DNA from: Aeromonas veronii
Lineage (GTDB): Bacteria; Pseudomonadota; Gammaproteobacteria; Enterobacterales; Aeromonadaceae
Assembly: GCF_040215105.1 (NCBI RefSeq)
Contig: NZ_CP157875.1
Coordinates: 531,501-595,500, forward strand
DNA: 64,000 nucleotides
Direction: 5' to 3'
Under the pieces are notes generated by a model that worked only from the letters and a program-made list of their open reading frames with translations, did no database searches and had not been told where the DNA came from. The translations under genes were made by a program, and so were the position numbers. Each line of letters starts with the position of its first letter. Positions within the stretch are counted from its first letter, which is position 1. Below, in pieces: positions 53,217-62,934 of the stretch.

Positions 53217-53234
53217 CTACCACCTAGGTGGTAG
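53217..53234. promoter_or_regulatory. 18-bp perfect palindrome upstream of pckA
   Basis: CTACCACCTAGGTGGTAG is fully self-complementary and lies 50-67 bases before the pckA start, next to an AT-rich stretch that probably holds the promoter. It may be an operator or a leader hairpin; no regulator is identified. Confidence 0.6.
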
Positions 53235-53291
53235 AGTTTAGCGATCGCCATCAAACTTTATAAAATAGGGTATTTTTTTGTTATTTAAGTT

Positions 53292-53312
53292 AAAGGCGGG
53301 TTTTGCCCGCCT
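53292..53312 (-). terminator. Terminator of hslO
   Basis: On the minus strand AAGGCGGG-CAAA-CCCGCCTTT precedes an AT-rich stretch. It lies just after the hslO stop at 53317. Confidence 0.8.
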
Positions 53313-53316
53313 TCAT

Positions 53317-54201
53317 TTAGTGTAACTTGTTTGCATCATTACCGGGAGCCCTGCTGAACAGGGTTTCGACGTCGATCCCATCGAATGGGTACTCGGCGCC
53401 GCAATAGTCACAGTGCATGTCGATCTTGCCGAGATCCTGCACCATGGCCATCGCCTCCTCTTTACCGATCTGCAGCAAGGCCCCTTCACAACGGGCACGG
53501 GAGCAGGTGCAGCGGAACTCGATGGCCTGGGGATCGAACACCCGTACCTTGTCCTGGTGATAGAGGCGATAGAGGATCTCCTCGGCTTCCAGACCAAGCA
53601 GCTCTTCATCCTTGATGGTGCTGGTGAGCTGTTCCAGATGCTCGAAATCGGCGCTGTGATCCTCGCTCTGGGCCGGCAGTTCCTGCAGCAGGATCCCGGC
53701 GGCGCGGGGCTGGCCTTCGTGATGGCCGGTGCGGATCCAGAGCCGGGTGGCGAGCTGCTCGGATTGGGCGAAGTACTGCTCGAGGCAGCCTGCCAGGGTG
53801 TCGGCCTCGAGGGCAATGATGCCCTGATAGCGCTCACCCTGATCCGGGGTGATGGTGATCACCAGCTGGCCGTTGCCGATCAGGCTCTGCAGCTTGCCAT
53901 CCTCCGGCAACTTCCCTTCATAACGGGCCACGCCGCGCAGTTGCTGGTTGTGATCGCCGTTGATCACCGCCAGGCGCACCGGGCCGTCCCCTTGCAGTTG
54001 CACCGTGATGGAGCCTTCAAACTTGAGGGTGGCGGTCAGCAGGCTGGTGGCGACCAGCAGTTCACCCAACAGCGTTTGCACCTGCACCGGATAGCTCTGG
54101 GCTTCCACGATGTGGCGGTAGGTGCTGTCCAGCTGGACCAGCTCCCCGCGGACTTCGTACTCTTCGAACAGATAGCGATACAGGAGATCTTGGTTACTCA
54201 T
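53317..54201 (-). CDS. hslO: Redox-regulated chaperone Hsp33
   Basis: A chaperone holdase activated by disulfide formation under oxidative stress. The 294-residue product ends with the zinc-binding redox switch: 'CTC' in 'FRCTCSRARC' and 'CDYC' in 'MHCDYCGAEYPF'. The N-terminal part 'YLFEEYEVRGELVQLDSTY' is typical. I chose ATG at 54201, 7 bases after AGGA; an adjacent ATG at 54204 is possible. It follows hslR on the same strand, the usual hslRO order. Confidence 0.96.
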   Translation of the reverse strand: MSNQDLLYRYLFEEYEVRGELVQLDSTYRHIVEAQSYPVQVQTLLGELLVATSLLTATLKFEGSITVQLQGDGPVRLAVINGDHNQQLRGVARYEGKLPEDGKLQSLIGNGQLVITITPDQGERYQGIIALEADTLAGCLEQYFAQSEQLATRLWIRTGHHEGQPRAAGILLQELPAQSEDHSADFEHLEQLTSTIKDEELLGLEAEEILYRLYHQDKVRVFDPQAIEFRCTCSRARCEGALLQIGKEEAMAMVQDLGKIDMHCDYCGAEYPFDGIDVETLFSRAPGNDANKLH

Positions 54202-54306
54202 CATGCATTCCTGGGTTTTCTTGGGGATATGAACAAAAACATTGTTAAACAGCCGGTTAGGAACTAATTCCTCCGCCTGTCGTCATAAAAGGGCCACAAG
54301 GGCTGA

Positions 54307-54705
54307 TTAGTATTGTTTGACCTTGATCAGCTGGCGTCGTTCCTGTTTGTCGGGACGGCGCTCCGGGCTTGGGGCAAACTGGCTGTTGAAACGCCGGGCC
54401 TCGCTGTTGTCGGCGCGTCGTTTCAGGCTCTCGGCGGTCTCTTCGTAGAGCAGTTGGGCCAGCGGAGCAGATTTGCGCTGCTCGCTCACCTCGAGCACTC
54501 GCACCTCCCGCTCGTCCTGGCCCTGCCAGAAGCGGATGAGGGCGCCGACCTCGACCTGCTTGCCCGGTTTACTGCGCTGGCCGTTGTAGTGCACCTTGCC
54601 GCCGTCTATCTGGTCCCGCGCCAGACTGCGGGTCTTGTAGAAGCGCGCAGCCCACAGCCACTTGTCGAGGCGAACCTGAGTGCCGGTTTGTGCTGGGTTC
54701 GACAT
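54307..54705 (-). CDS. hslR: Heat shock protein 15 (ribosome-associated, S4 domain)
   Basis: Binds stalled 50S subunits carrying a nascent chain and helps recycle them. The 132-residue protein has an S4 RNA-binding domain at the start ('VRLDKWLWAARFYKTRSLAR', 'IDGGKVHYNG') and a basic C-terminal tail. It is upstream of hslO with a 105-base gap and divergent from exeC. Confidence 0.95.
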   Translation of the reverse strand: MSNPAQTGTQVRLDKWLWAARFYKTRSLARDQIDGGKVHYNGQRSKPGKQVEVGALIRFWQGQDEREVRVLEVSEQRKSAPLAQLLYEETAESLKRRADNSEARRFNSQFAPSPERRPDKQERRQLIKVKQY

Positions 54706-54893
54706 GAATCGGCTCCGGATGGCTAAAAGGGTGCCTGATTATACCAGAGGGGAGCCCTGGGGTAGAAACAGGGGACGCCTTGGTGTGACGGGATCTGTAT
54801 TTTCACCGCTTCACCTCATCCGGTCGGTTGTCTCTGGGTCCATTGCCGTACACAATAGCCAACCGATTTGGATGTCAGAAAATTTTGATCACG

Positions 54894-55772
54894 ATGACGC
54901 TACCGCCTAGGGATGACTTGTTGAACTCCCTTCTGGCCCGTTGCAAGACGGTGCCACTCGCTCGTTTGAGCCAGCCTCTGTTCTGGCTGCTGCTGCTATT
55001 GCTGGCCCAACAGTGTGCCGGCCTTACCTGGCGTCTGTTCGGCCTGACTCAACCAATTAACTCCCAGCCCTGGCAGCCCTCGGTCACCGCGAGCCAGGGA
55101 GCAGGGTCGGCGCGTCTCGATATCAGCGGGGTCAGCCGCCTTTCCCTGTTTGGCAAGGCCCCCCCGGCCAATGCTGGCCAAGTGGCCCAGACGGTCGCGG
55201 CCGATGCCCCCAAAACCCAACTCAATGCCCAACTCAACGGTGTGCTGGCGAGTTCTGATCCCGCCAAGTCCATCGCCATCATCGCCCATAACGGGTTGCA
55301 GAATTCTTACGGCATCGGTGATTACATCGATGGCACCCAGGCCAGGATCCGTCAGGTCTTTGCGGATCGGGTCATCATCGCCCGGGATGGTCGTGATGAG
55401 ACCCTGATGCTGGACGGGGAGGAGTACGGCAAACCCTTGCCCAAAGCAACCCAGCCCCAGAGCAAGCTCTCCACGGTACGCAGCGAGCTGATGAGCAACC
55501 CCGGCAAGATCACCGATTACCTCAATATTTCCCCGGTACGGGTGGATGGCCGCATGGTCGGCTATCGCCTCAATCCGGGCAGCAACCCGGAAATGTTCAA
55601 CCAACTCGGGCTGGTCGCCAACGATCTGGCGGTCAGCATCAATGGCCTGGATCTGCGGGACAACGCACAGGCCATGCAGGCTATGCAGCAAGTGGCGGGC
55701 GCCACTGAAATGACCGTCACCGTCGAGCGGCAAGGACAGCTCTACGACGTGTATGTCGGCTTGTCAGAATAA
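54894..55772 (+). CDS. exeC: Type II secretion protein ExeC (GspC)
   Basis: Inner-membrane protein that links the inner platform to the secretin and helps select substrates. The 292-residue product has one membrane helix ('LFWLLLLLLAQQCAGLTW'), an HR domain ('LNAQLNGVLASSDPAKSIAI'), and a C-terminal PDZ-like domain ('YRLNPGSNPEMFNQLGL', 'DLAVSINGLDL'). I chose ATG at 54894 to match known ExeC length. First gene of the exeC-operon, divergent from hslR. Confidence 0.95.
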   Translation: MTLPPRDDLLNSLLARCKTVPLARLSQPLFWLLLLLLAQQCAGLTWRLFGLTQPINSQPWQPSVTASQGAGSARLDISGVSRLSLFGKAPPANAGQVAQTVAADAPKTQLNAQLNGVLASSDPAKSIAIIAHNGLQNSYGIGDYIDGTQARIRQVFADRVIIARDGRDETLMLDGEEYGKPLPKATQPQSKLSTVRSELMSNPGKITDYLNISPVRVDGRMVGYRLNPGSNPEMFNQLGLVANDLAVSINGLDLRDNAQAMQAMQQVAGATEMTVTVERQGQLYDVYVGLSE

Positions 55773-55792
55773 TGATTGGAGTAGCACCAAGA

Positions 55793-57856
55793 ATGAGAAA
55801 TAAAGGGAAAGGCTGGCGTCTGGCCACGGTCGCGGCAGCCTTGATGATGGCAGGCTCTGCCTGGGCCACCGAGTATTCCGCCAGTTTCAAGAATGCCGAC
55901 ATCGAAGAGTTCATCAACACGGTCGGCAAGAACCTGAACAAGACCATCATCATCGAGCCCTCGGTGCGCGGCAAGATCAACGTCCGCAGTTACGACCTGC
56001 TCAACGAAGAGCAGTACTACCAGTTCTTCCTGAGCGTGCTCGACGTCTATGGCTTCGCCGTGGTGCCCATGAACAACGGGGTGCTCAAGGTTGTGCGCTC
56101 CAAGGATGCCAAGACCTCCGCCATTCCGGTGGTGGACGATAGCAACCCCGGCATTGGGGACGAGATGGTGACCCGGGTGGTGCCGGTGCGCAACGTCTCG
56201 GTGCGCGAACTGGCCCCGCTGCTGCGCCAGCTCAACGACAACGCCGGTGGCGGCAACGTGGTGCACTACGAGCCCTCCAACGTGCTGCTCATCACCGGCC
56301 GTGCCGCCGTGGTCAACCGCTTGGTGGAGGTGGTGCGCCGGGTGGACAAGGCCGGTGACCAGGACATGGACGTCATCAAGCTGAAATATGCTTCCGCCGG
56401 CGAGATGGTACGGCTGGTGACCAACCTCAACAAGGATGGCAACAACCAGGGTGGCAATGCCCCCCTGCTGCTCTCCCCCAAGGTGGTGGCGGATGAGCGG
56501 ACCAACTCCGTGGTGATCAGCGGTGAGCCCAAGGCCCGTGCCCGCATCATCCAGATGGTGCGTCAGCTCGATCGGGATCTGCAGAGCCAGGGCAATACCC
56601 GGGTCTTCTACCTTAAGTACGGCAAGGCCAAGGACCTGGTGGACGTGCTCAAGGGGGTCAGCTCCAGCATTGAGGCGGACAAGAAAGGGGGCGGTGCGGC
56701 GGCGACCGGCGGCGGTGCCAGCATCGGTGGCGGCCAGCTTGCCATCTCGGCGGACGAGACCACCAATGCCCTGGTGATCACCGCCCAGCCGGACGTCATG
56801 GCCGAGCTGGAGCAGGTCATCGCCAAGCTCGACATCCGTCGTGCCCAGGTGCTGGTGGAGGCGATCATCGTCGAAGTCTCCGACGGTGACGGCATGAACC
56901 TCGGCGTGCAGTGGGCCAATACCAACGGTGGCGGCACCCAGTTCACCGATACCGGCCTGCCCATCGGTTCCCTCGCCATCGCTGCCAAGGATTACGATGA
57001 CAATGGCAACACCGACGGTCTCGCGTCGCTTGCCAGCAACTTCAGCGGTATGGCGGCCGGTTTCTACAAGGGAGACTGGGCCATGCTGGTGACGGCCCTC
57101 TCCACCAACAGCAAGAACGACATTCTCTCGACTCCGAGCATCGTCACCATGGACAACAAGGAAGCCTCCTTCAACGTCGGCCAGGAAGTGCCGGTGCAGA
57201 GCGGCTCCCAGAGCTCCACCACCAGCGATCAGGTGTTCAACACCATAGAGCGCAAGACGGTGGGCACCAAGCTGGTGGTGACGCCCCAGATCAACGAAGG
57301 GGACTCGGTACTGCTCAACATCGAGCAGGAAGTCTCGAGTGTCGCCCAGAAGCAGGCGACCGGTACCGCGAACCTGGGTCCCACCTTCGACACCCGTACC
57401 GTGAAGAATGCCGTGCTGGTGAAAAGCGGCGAAACCGTGGTGCTGGGGGGCTTGATGGATGAGCAGACCCAGGAGCAGATCTCCAAGGTGCCGCTGCTCG
57501 GGGACATCCCCGTGCTGGGCTACCTGTTCCGCTCCTCCAAGACCTCGACCTCCAAGCGCAACCTCATGGTCTTCATCCGCCCGACCATCTTGCGCGATGC
57601 CAACGTCTACTCCGGCGTCTCCAGCAACAAGTACACCCTGTTCAGGGCCGAGCAGCTGAACCGCGCCGCCGATGAAGGCTATGCCACCTCGCCGGCTCGC
57701 CAGGTGCTGCCTGCCTACGGCCAGGATGTGATGATGTCCCCCGAGGTACAACAGCAGATCGAGCGGATGAAGGCGCAGCAGCAGGCGACCGCCACCGGCG
57801 TCAGAACCCAGGTGCAGCAGCCCCAGAGCCAACCCTTCGTGCAGAGCAAGCCCTGA
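55793..57856 (+). CDS. exeD: Type II secretion secretin ExeD (GspD)
   Basis: The outer-membrane secretin channel. The 687-residue product starts with a signal peptide ('[18 protein letters not shown]'), followed by N0-N3 domains ('[20 protein letters not shown]' and repeats of '[14 protein letters not shown]' type) and the C-terminal secretin domain ('[20 protein letters not shown]', '[20 protein letters not shown]'). It is very close to A. hydrophila ExeD. I chose ATG at 55793 ('MRNKGK'); an in-frame ATG at 55772 overlaps the exeC stop (TAATG) and would add 7 residues. Confidence 0.96.
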   Translation: MRNKGKGWRLATVAAALMMAGSAWATEYSASFKNADIEEFINTVGKNLNKTIIIEPSVRGKINVRSYDLLNEEQYYQFFLSVLDVYGFAVVPMNNGVLKVVRSKDAKTSAIPVVDDSNPGIGDEMVTRVVPVRNVSVRELAPLLRQLNDNAGGGNVVHYEPSNVLLITGRAAVVNRLVEVVRRVDKAGDQDMDVIKLKYASAGEMVRLVTNLNKDGNNQGGNAPLLLSPKVVADERTNSVVISGEPKARARIIQMVRQLDRDLQSQGNTRVFYLKYGKAKDLVDVLKGVSSSIEADKKGGGAAATGGGASIGGGQLAISADETTNALVITAQPDVMAELEQVIAKLDIRRAQVLVEAIIVEVSDGDGMNLGVQWANTNGGGTQFTDTGLPIGSLAIAAKDYDDNGNTDGLASLASNFSGMAAGFYKGDWAMLVTALSTNSKNDILSTPSIVTMDNKEASFNVGQEVPVQSGSQSSTTSDQVFNTIERKTVGTKLVVTPQINEGDSVLLNIEQEVSSVAQKQATGTANLGPTFDTRTVKNAVLVKSGETVVLGGLMDEQTQEQISKVPLLGDIPVLGYLFRSSKTSTSKRNLMVFIRPTILRDANVYSGVSSNKYTLFRAEQLNRAADEGYATSPARQVLPAYGQDVMMSPEVQQQIERMKAQQQATATGVRTQVQQPQSQPFVQSKP

Positions 57857-59358
57857 TGGCGTATCAACTGGACAACAGCGAACTGCCGGCTGAACTGCCG
57901 GAGTTGCCGTTCGCCTTCGCCCGCAACTTCGGGGCCATCCTGACCGAGCGTCAGGGAAAGCCCCTGCTGCTCTGCCGTCAGGGGATCAGCCCCCAGACCC
58001 TGCTGGAGGTGCGGCGGGTGGCCGGTTGTGGTTTTGCCGTCGAGCAGCTTGGCAACGACGAATTCGAAACCCTGCTGATGGCCCACTATCAGCGCGACTC
58101 CTCCGAGGCACGCCAGCTGATGGAGGACCTCGGCAACGAGATGGACTTCTTCGCCCTGGCCGAGGAGCTGCCCCAGAGTGAAGACTTGCTGGATGCGGAT
58201 GACGACGCCCCCATCATCCGCCTCATCAACGCCATGTTGAGCGAGGCGATCAAGGAGGAGGCGTCCGACATCCATATCGAAACCTTCGAGCGGGCCCTGG
58301 TCATTCGTTTTCGCATCGATGGCGTGCTGCGGGAGATACTGCGTCCCCATCGCAAGCTTGCATCGCTCTTGGTGTCGCGCATCAAGGTCATGTCCCGCAT
58401 GGACATCGCCGAGAAGCGGGTACCCCAGGATGGCCGCATCTCCCTGCGCATCGGCGGCCGGGCCGTCGACGTGCGGGTCTCCACCATGCCGTCCAGCTAC
58501 GGCGAGCGGGTGGTGTTGCGACTGCTGGACAAGAACAACGTGCGCCTCGAGCTCAAGCAGCTCGGCATGACGCTGGCCAATCGCAACGTCATCAGCGAAC
58601 TCATCCGCAAACCCCACGGCATCATCCTGGTGACCGGGCCGACCGGTTCGGGCAAGTCCACCACCCTCTATGCGGCGCTCTCGGAGATCAACTCCCGGGA
58701 TCGCAACATCCTCACCGTCGAAGATCCCATTGAATATGACCTGGAAGGGGTGGGGCAGACCCAGGTCAACAGCAAGGTGGATATGACCTTCGCCCGCGGC
58801 CTGCGCGCCATTTTGCGTCAGGATCCGGACGTGGTGATGGTGGGGGAGATTCGTGACCTCGAGACCGCCCAGATCGCGGTGCAGGCCTCCCTCACCGGTC
58901 ACCTGGTGATGTCGACCCTGCACACCAACACCGCCATCGGCGCCATCACCCGGATGCGGGATATGGGCATAGAGCCCTTCCTGCTCTCCTCCTCCCTGCT
59001 GGCGGTATTGGCCCAGCGGCTGGTGCGCACCCTCTGCCCGGATTGCCGTGCACCCCATCCCATCAGCGAGCAGGAACGGCTCGCCATGGGCATGTCACTG
59101 CCGCCGGATCAGCAGATCTGGCGCCCGGTGGGATGCGAGCAGTGCAACCACACCGGTTATCGCGGCCGGACCGGGATCCACGAACTGGTGGTGATCGACG
59201 ACGCCGTGCGCGAGGCCATCCACGGCGCCAGCGGCGAGCTCGCCATCGAGCGGCTGATCCGGGGTCATACCCCCAGCATCCGCCGGGATGGCATCGACAA
59301 GGTGCTGCTGGGGCAGACCAGCCTCGAAGAAGTGCTGCGCGTGACCCGGGAAGACTGA
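57856..59358 (+). CDS. exeE: Type II secretion ATPase ExeE (GspE)
   Basis: Cytoplasmic ATPase that drives the pseudopilus. The 500-residue product has N-terminal ExeL-binding domains, Walker A '[14 protein letters not shown]', an Asp box ('[17 protein letters not shown]'), Walker B '[15 protein letters not shown]' and a tetracysteine zinc site ('CPDCRAPH' and '[14 protein letters not shown]'). It overlaps the exeD stop by one base (TGATG). Confidence 0.97.
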   Translation: MAYQLDNSELPAELPELPFAFARNFGAILTERQGKPLLLCRQGISPQTLLEVRRVAGCGFAVEQLGNDEFETLLMAHYQRDSSEARQLMEDLGNEMDFFALAEELPQSEDLLDADDDAPIIRLINAMLSEAIKEEASDIHIETFERALVIRFRIDGVLREILRPHRKLASLLVSRIKVMSRMDIAEKRVPQDGRISLRIGGRAVDVRVSTMPSSYGERVVLRLLDKNNVRLELKQLGMTLANRNVISELIRKPHGIILVTGPTGSGKSTTLYAALSEINSRDRNILTVEDPIEYDLEGVGQTQVNSKVDMTFARGLRAILRQDPDVVMVGEIRDLETAQIAVQASLTGHLVMSTLHTNTAIGAITRMRDMGIEPFLLSSSLLAVLAQRLVRTLCPDCRAPHPISEQERLAMGMSLPPDQQIWRPVGCEQCNHTGYRGRTGIHELVVIDDAVREAIHGASGELAIERLIRGHTPSIRRDGIDKVLLGQTSLEEVLRVTRED

Positions 59359-59359
59359 G

Positions 59360-60580
59360 ATGGCTGCGTTCGAATACAAGGCTCTCGACAGCAAGGGACG
59401 CAACAAGAACGGTGTGTTGGAGGGCGACTCCGCCCGCCAGGTGCGCCAGCTGCTGCGCGAGCAGGGGCTGACCCCGCTCGAGGTGAACGAAACCACCGAG
59501 AAGGCGAAGCGGGAAGCCAATCGCTTCGTGCTGTTTCGCCGCGGGGCCTCCACCTCAGAGCTGGCCCTCATCACCCGCCAGCTGGCGACCCTGGTGGGGG
59601 CCGGTCTCACCATCGAGGAAGCCCTCAAGGCGGTGGCCGAGCAGTGCGAGAAGGCCCACCTGCGCAGTCTGGTAGCGACGGTGCGCAGCAAGGTGGTGGA
59701 GGGTTACTCCCTTGCCGACTCCCTCGGCGCCTTCCCCCATGTGTTTGACCAGCTGTTCCGCTCCATGGTGGCGGCCGGGGAGAAATCCGGTCACCTGGAG
59801 AAGGTGCTGAACCGGCTTGCGGATTACACCGAGCAGCGCCAGCACATGCGCACCAAGCTGCTGCAGGCGATGATCTATCCCATCGTCCTCACGTTGGTGG
59901 CGGTGGGAGTCATCTCCATACTGCTCACCGCCGTGGTGCCCAAGGTGGTGGCCCAGTTCGAACACATGGGTCAACAACTGCCCGGCACCACCCGTTTTCT
60001 CATCGGTACCAGCGAGTTGCTGCAGCACTACGGGCTCTGGTTCCTGCTGCTGCTGTTCATTGGCGGTCTGATCTGGCGCTGGTGGTTGGGGGATGCGACC
60101 CGCCGTCGCCACTGGCACGCCGTGCTGCTGCGTCTGCCGGTCATCGGTCGGGTCAGCCGCGGCCTCAACACCGCCCGTTTCGCCCGCACCTTGAGCATCC
60201 TCAACGCCAGCGCCGTGCCCCTGCTGGAGGGGATGAAGATCGCCGGTGAAGTGCTCTCCAACGACTTTGCCCGCCACCGCATCGGCGAGGCCACCGAGCG
60301 GGTGCGAGAGGGGACCAGCCTGCGCAAGGCGCTGGATGAAACCAAGATTTTTCCGCCCATGATGCTGCACATGATCGCCTCGGGCGAGCAGAGCGGCGAG
60401 CTCGACAGCATGCTGGAGCGGGCGGCGGACAACCAGGACAGGGAGTTCGAAACCCAGGTGAATATCGCACTCGGGGTGTTCGAGCCCATGCTGGTGGTCT
60501 CCATGGCCGGGGTGGTGCTGTTTATCGTGATGTCGATCCTGCAGCCGATCCTCGAGCTCAACAACATGGTGAATCTCTGA
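59360..60580 (+). CDS. exeF: Type II secretion inner-membrane platform protein ExeF (GspF)
   Basis: Polytopic platform protein that couples the ATPase to pseudopilin assembly. The 406-residue product shows the two repeated GspF domains ('LALITRQLATLVGAGLTIEE' and 'ARFARTLSILNASAVPLLEG') and three membrane helices, with a C-terminal 'LDSMLERAADNQDREFE'. It starts one base after exeE. The 86-base gap to exeG holds a short inverted repeat. Confidence 0.96.
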   Translation: MAAFEYKALDSKGRNKNGVLEGDSARQVRQLLREQGLTPLEVNETTEKAKREANRFVLFRRGASTSELALITRQLATLVGAGLTIEEALKAVAEQCEKAHLRSLVATVRSKVVEGYSLADSLGAFPHVFDQLFRSMVAAGEKSGHLEKVLNRLADYTEQRQHMRTKLLQAMIYPIVLTLVAVGVISILLTAVVPKVVAQFEHMGQQLPGTTRFLIGTSELLQHYGLWFLLLLFIGGLIWRWWLGDATRRRHWHAVLLRLPVIGRVSRGLNTARFARTLSILNASAVPLLEGMKIAGEVLSNDFARHRIGEATERVREGTSLRKALDETKIFPPMMLHMIASGEQSGELDSMLERAADNQDREFETQVNIALGVFEPMLVVSMAGVVLFIVMSILQPILELNNMVNL

Positions 60581-60582
60581 TG

Positions 60583-60599
60583 CCGGCGTGACCCGCCGG
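60583..60599 (+). other. Hairpin between exeF and exeG
   Basis: CCGGCG-TGACC-CGCCGG begins just after the exeF stop. Together with a second hairpin after exeG it brackets the major pseudopilin gene; no T run follows, so it is more likely a processing or stability element than a terminator. Confidence 0.55.
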
Positions 60600-60666
60600 T
60601 TTGAATGCCACAACAAGGTTAATCATCGATGGCGCTGGCCATCTTATTCGTTAGGGAGTCATAGCA

Positions 60667-61098
60667 ATGCACAGTCGTCGTCAACGGGGTTTCACCCTGC
60701 TGGAAGTCATGGTGGTCATCGTGATCCTGGGGATCCTGGCCAGCCTGGTGGTGCCTAACCTGATGGGCAACAAGGAGAAGGCGGATCAGCAGAAGGCGGT
60801 GTCCGATATCGTCGCGCTGGAGAATGCGCTGGACATGTACAAGCTGGACAACAACCGCTACCCCACCACCGAGCAGGGGCTGGATGCCCTGGTCAACAAG
60901 CCGACCGCTTCCCCGGAGCCGCGCAGCTACCGGGAAGGGGGCTACATCAAGCGCCTGCCGCAGGATCCCTGGGGTAACCAGTACCAGCTGCTGAGTCCGG
61001 GCCAGTTTGGCAAGATCGACATCTTCAGCATGGGGCTGGATGGGGAAGCCGGTACCGATGACGACATCGGCAACTGGAACCTGAAGGACTTCCAATAA
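60667..61098 (+). CDS. exeG: Major pseudopilin ExeG (GspG)
   Basis: Main subunit of the pseudopilus that pushes substrates through the secretin. The 143-residue prepilin has an 8-residue basic leader cleaved before Phe9 ('RQRG-FTLLEVMVVIVILG'), with the conserved Glu5, and the C-terminal calcium-site region ('GLDGEAGTDDDIGNW'). It lies in a gap-flanked position in the operon, unlike the tight overlaps elsewhere, suggesting a separate expression level. Confidence 0.97.
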   Translation: MHSRRQRGFTLLEVMVVIVILGILASLVVPNLMGNKEKADQQKAVSDIVALENALDMYKLDNNRYPTTEQGLDALVNKPTASPEPRSYREGGYIKRLPQDPWGNQYQLLSPGQFGKIDIFSMGLDGEAGTDDDIGNWNLKDFQ

Positions 61099-61126
61099 GT
61101 GTTTGAAGGCGCCCTGATGCCTGTCG

Positions 61127-61149
61127 GGCCTGCCGCCATCGGGCAGGCC
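61127..61149 (+). terminator. Intra-operon hairpin (attenuator) after exeG
   Basis: GGCCTGCC-GCCATCG-GGCAGGCC followed by TTGTC, 29 bases after the exeG stop. The weak T run suits partial termination, which would lower expression of exeH onward relative to exeG. Confidence 0.6.
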
Positions 61150-61259
61150 TTGTCTCGTTCATCCGCCATGGCCCGACCATGGAGGTAGTGCTCGTGACAT
61201 GCCGTCATCAGTCAGGAGTCTCTGTGCCGGAGTGCCGCCATCTTGATGGGGGACAGCTG

Positions 61260-61811
61260 GTGAGGCGCCGTCACCAATCGGGGTTCACCCTGCTGGAAGT
61301 CTTGCTGGTCGCCATGTTGATGGGGCTTGTCGCCACCGCCGTCACCCTCAGCATGGGGGGCGCCCGCGGAGACAGGGAGCTGGACAAGCAGGCCCGCCGC
61401 TTCATGGCGACCCTGCAGCAGGCACAGGAGTATTCGGTGATGGATGGCCGGCTGCTGGGACTGCGGACCGAGGCCAACGGCTGGCAGTTCATGTCCCGTA
61501 ACCCGAAGGATCGCAAGTGGCAGGCGCTGGAGGGCGACAAGATCCTGGGGCCGGTACAACTGCCCGAGGAGATGGTCCTGACCATTGAACTGGAGGGATT
61601 CAGCTGGCGTACCGACACCGATGACAAGACGGAGCAGAATCGCGACGAGCGGGAGCGCACGCCCCAGATCCTCATCTTCCCGGGGGGAGAACTCACCCCC
61701 TTCGTGCTGACCCTGAGCCAGCAGGTGGATGACGAGAAATATCTGCGCACCGTCAAGGGGGACGAGTTCGGTCGTCTCTCCCTGCAAGAAGACGAAGAGG
61801 AAGAGGAGTGA
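61260..61811 (+). CDS. exeH: Minor pseudopilin ExeH (GspH)
   Basis: A minor pseudopilin of the pseudopilus tip complex. I chose GTG at 61260, which gives a short basic leader ('[19 protein letters not shown]') and has GGGGGA 7 bases upstream; the mature part begins at Phe9 with Glu5 conserved. Another GTG at 61224 with AGGAG 5 bases upstream is possible and would lengthen the leader by 12 residues. It is 183 residues long, with an acidic C-terminus. It overlaps exeI by 4 bases. Confidence 0.9.
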   Translation: MRRRHQSGFTLLEVLLVAMLMGLVATAVTLSMGGARGDRELDKQARRFMATLQQAQEYSVMDGRLLGLRTEANGWQFMSRNPKDRKWQALEGDKILGPVQLPEEMVLTIELEGFSWRTDTDDKTEQNRDERERTPQILIFPGGELTPFVLTLSQQVDDEKYLRTVKGDEFGRLSLQEDEEEEE

Positions 61812-62182
61812 GGCGCCAGGCTCCCAGGGTGCGCGGCATTACGTTGCTGGAGGTCATGGTGGCGCTGGCGGTATTTGCCATCGCCGGCCTCGCCGTGATG
61901 AAGACCGCCAGCGAGCATCTCTCCGGTCTCAACTATCTGGAAGAGAAGACCCTGGCGACCTGGGTGGTGGAGAACCAGCTGGTGCAGCAGAAGCTCGAAG
62001 CCAAGTGGCCCGGCGACAGCTGGGTGGAAGGGGACGAGGAGCTGGCCGGTCAGACCTGGTACTGGCGCTATCGCGGCGTCGCCACCAGCGATGCCAACTT
62101 CAAGGCGCTGGACATGGAGGTGCGCACCGCGCCCAGGGCCGAGAGCCCGGTGGCCACGATCAGGACCTATATCAGCCGATGA
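61808..62182 (+). CDS. exeI: Minor pseudopilin ExeI (GspI)
   Basis: Part of the tip complex with ExeJ and ExeK. The 124-residue prepilin has leader '[10 protein letters not shown]' and mature start '[17 protein letters not shown]' with Glu5. GTG start at 61808 overlaps the exeH stop; GAAGAGGA lies upstream inside exeH. Confidence 0.95.
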   Translation: MRRQAPRVRGITLLEVMVALAVFAIAGLAVMKTASEHLSGLNYLEEKTLATWVVENQLVQQKLEAKWPGDSWVEGDEELAGQTWYWRYRGVATSDANFKALDMEVRTAPRAESPVATIRTYISR

Positions 62183-62934
62183 GCGGGACTCAACGAATCC
62201 AGAGGAGCCCGAGCCAGGATCGGCGAAGGACGTCCCTTGTGACCCACCCCCGCCATGGCGGTGTCACCCGGCGGGAGGCGTCGACGGTGCCATCGGCCAG
62301 ACGGTGCCGCGCTGTTTTGAGGGCGCGCGGCTTCACCTTGCTGGAGATGCTGGTGGCCATCGCCATCTTCGCCACGCTGAGCCTTGGCGCCTATCAGGTG
62401 CTGCAGGGGGTGCTTACCAGCGACGAGGTGGCGAAGAAAAAAGAGACCCGGCTTGCGGAGCTGCAGCTGGCCTTCAGCCTGCTGGAGCGGGATGTCAGTC
62501 AGATGGTGCCCCGCAGCGGGCGCATCGACGGGGAAAACAACAAGGTGCTGCTGGCGGCGTCCCGCTTTGGCCAGCAGAGCGATGACTGGGGCATGGCCTT
62601 CATCCACGGCGGCTGGCTCAATCCGGATGGCATACTGCCACGCTCCGGTTTGCAACGGGTGGGCTGGCGTCTCAAGGATCAGACCCTGGAGCGGCTGAGC
62701 TACCTCTACCCGGATCCCGTGATAGGCACCGAGCCGCGCATCCAGCCCGTGCTCAAGGGGGTGACGGCGCTGCGCCTCTACTTCTACGACAAGGGGATGT
62801 GGAAGGAGGAGTGGACCCAGCGAGACCTGCTGCCCCATGGGCTGGCGGTGGAGCTGGATCTGGAGGATTACGGCACCATTCGCAGACAGTTCCTCATCGG
62901 AGCCGGTGGTCAGAGGGCTGAGAATGGCAACTAA
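62179..62934 (+). CDS. exeJ: Minor pseudopilin ExeJ (GspJ), start uncertain
   Basis: Tip-complex pseudopilin. The mature part begins at '[20 protein letters not shown]' with Glu5 and continues to a normal C-terminus ('[10 protein letters not shown]'). The ATG at 62179 overlaps the exeI stop (ATGA), but would give an odd leader of about 50 residues rich in Arg and Ser. Later in-frame starts GTG 62239, GTG 62287 and TTG 62317 would give shorter leaders; TTG 62317 gives the normal five-residue 'MRARG'. No good ribosome site marks any of them. Confidence 0.85.
   Translation: MSGTQRIQRSPSQDRRRTSLVTHPRHGGVTRREASTVPSARRCRAVLRARGFTLLEMLVAIAIFATLSLGAYQVLQGVLTSDEVAKKKETRLAELQLAFSLLERDVSQMVPRSGRIDGENNKVLLAASRFGQQSDDWGMAFIHGGWLNPDGILPRSGLQRVGWRLKDQTLERLSYLYPDPVIGTEPRIQPVLKGVTALRLYFYDKGMWKEEWTQRDLLPHGLAVELDLEDYGTIRRQFLIGAGGQRAENGN

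Noticed and set aside
55742-57832. A 696-codon open frame antisense to exeD
   Set aside because: It has no similarity to known proteins, is full of Gly/His/Leu as expected from the reverse of a GC-rich gene, and exeD is certain.
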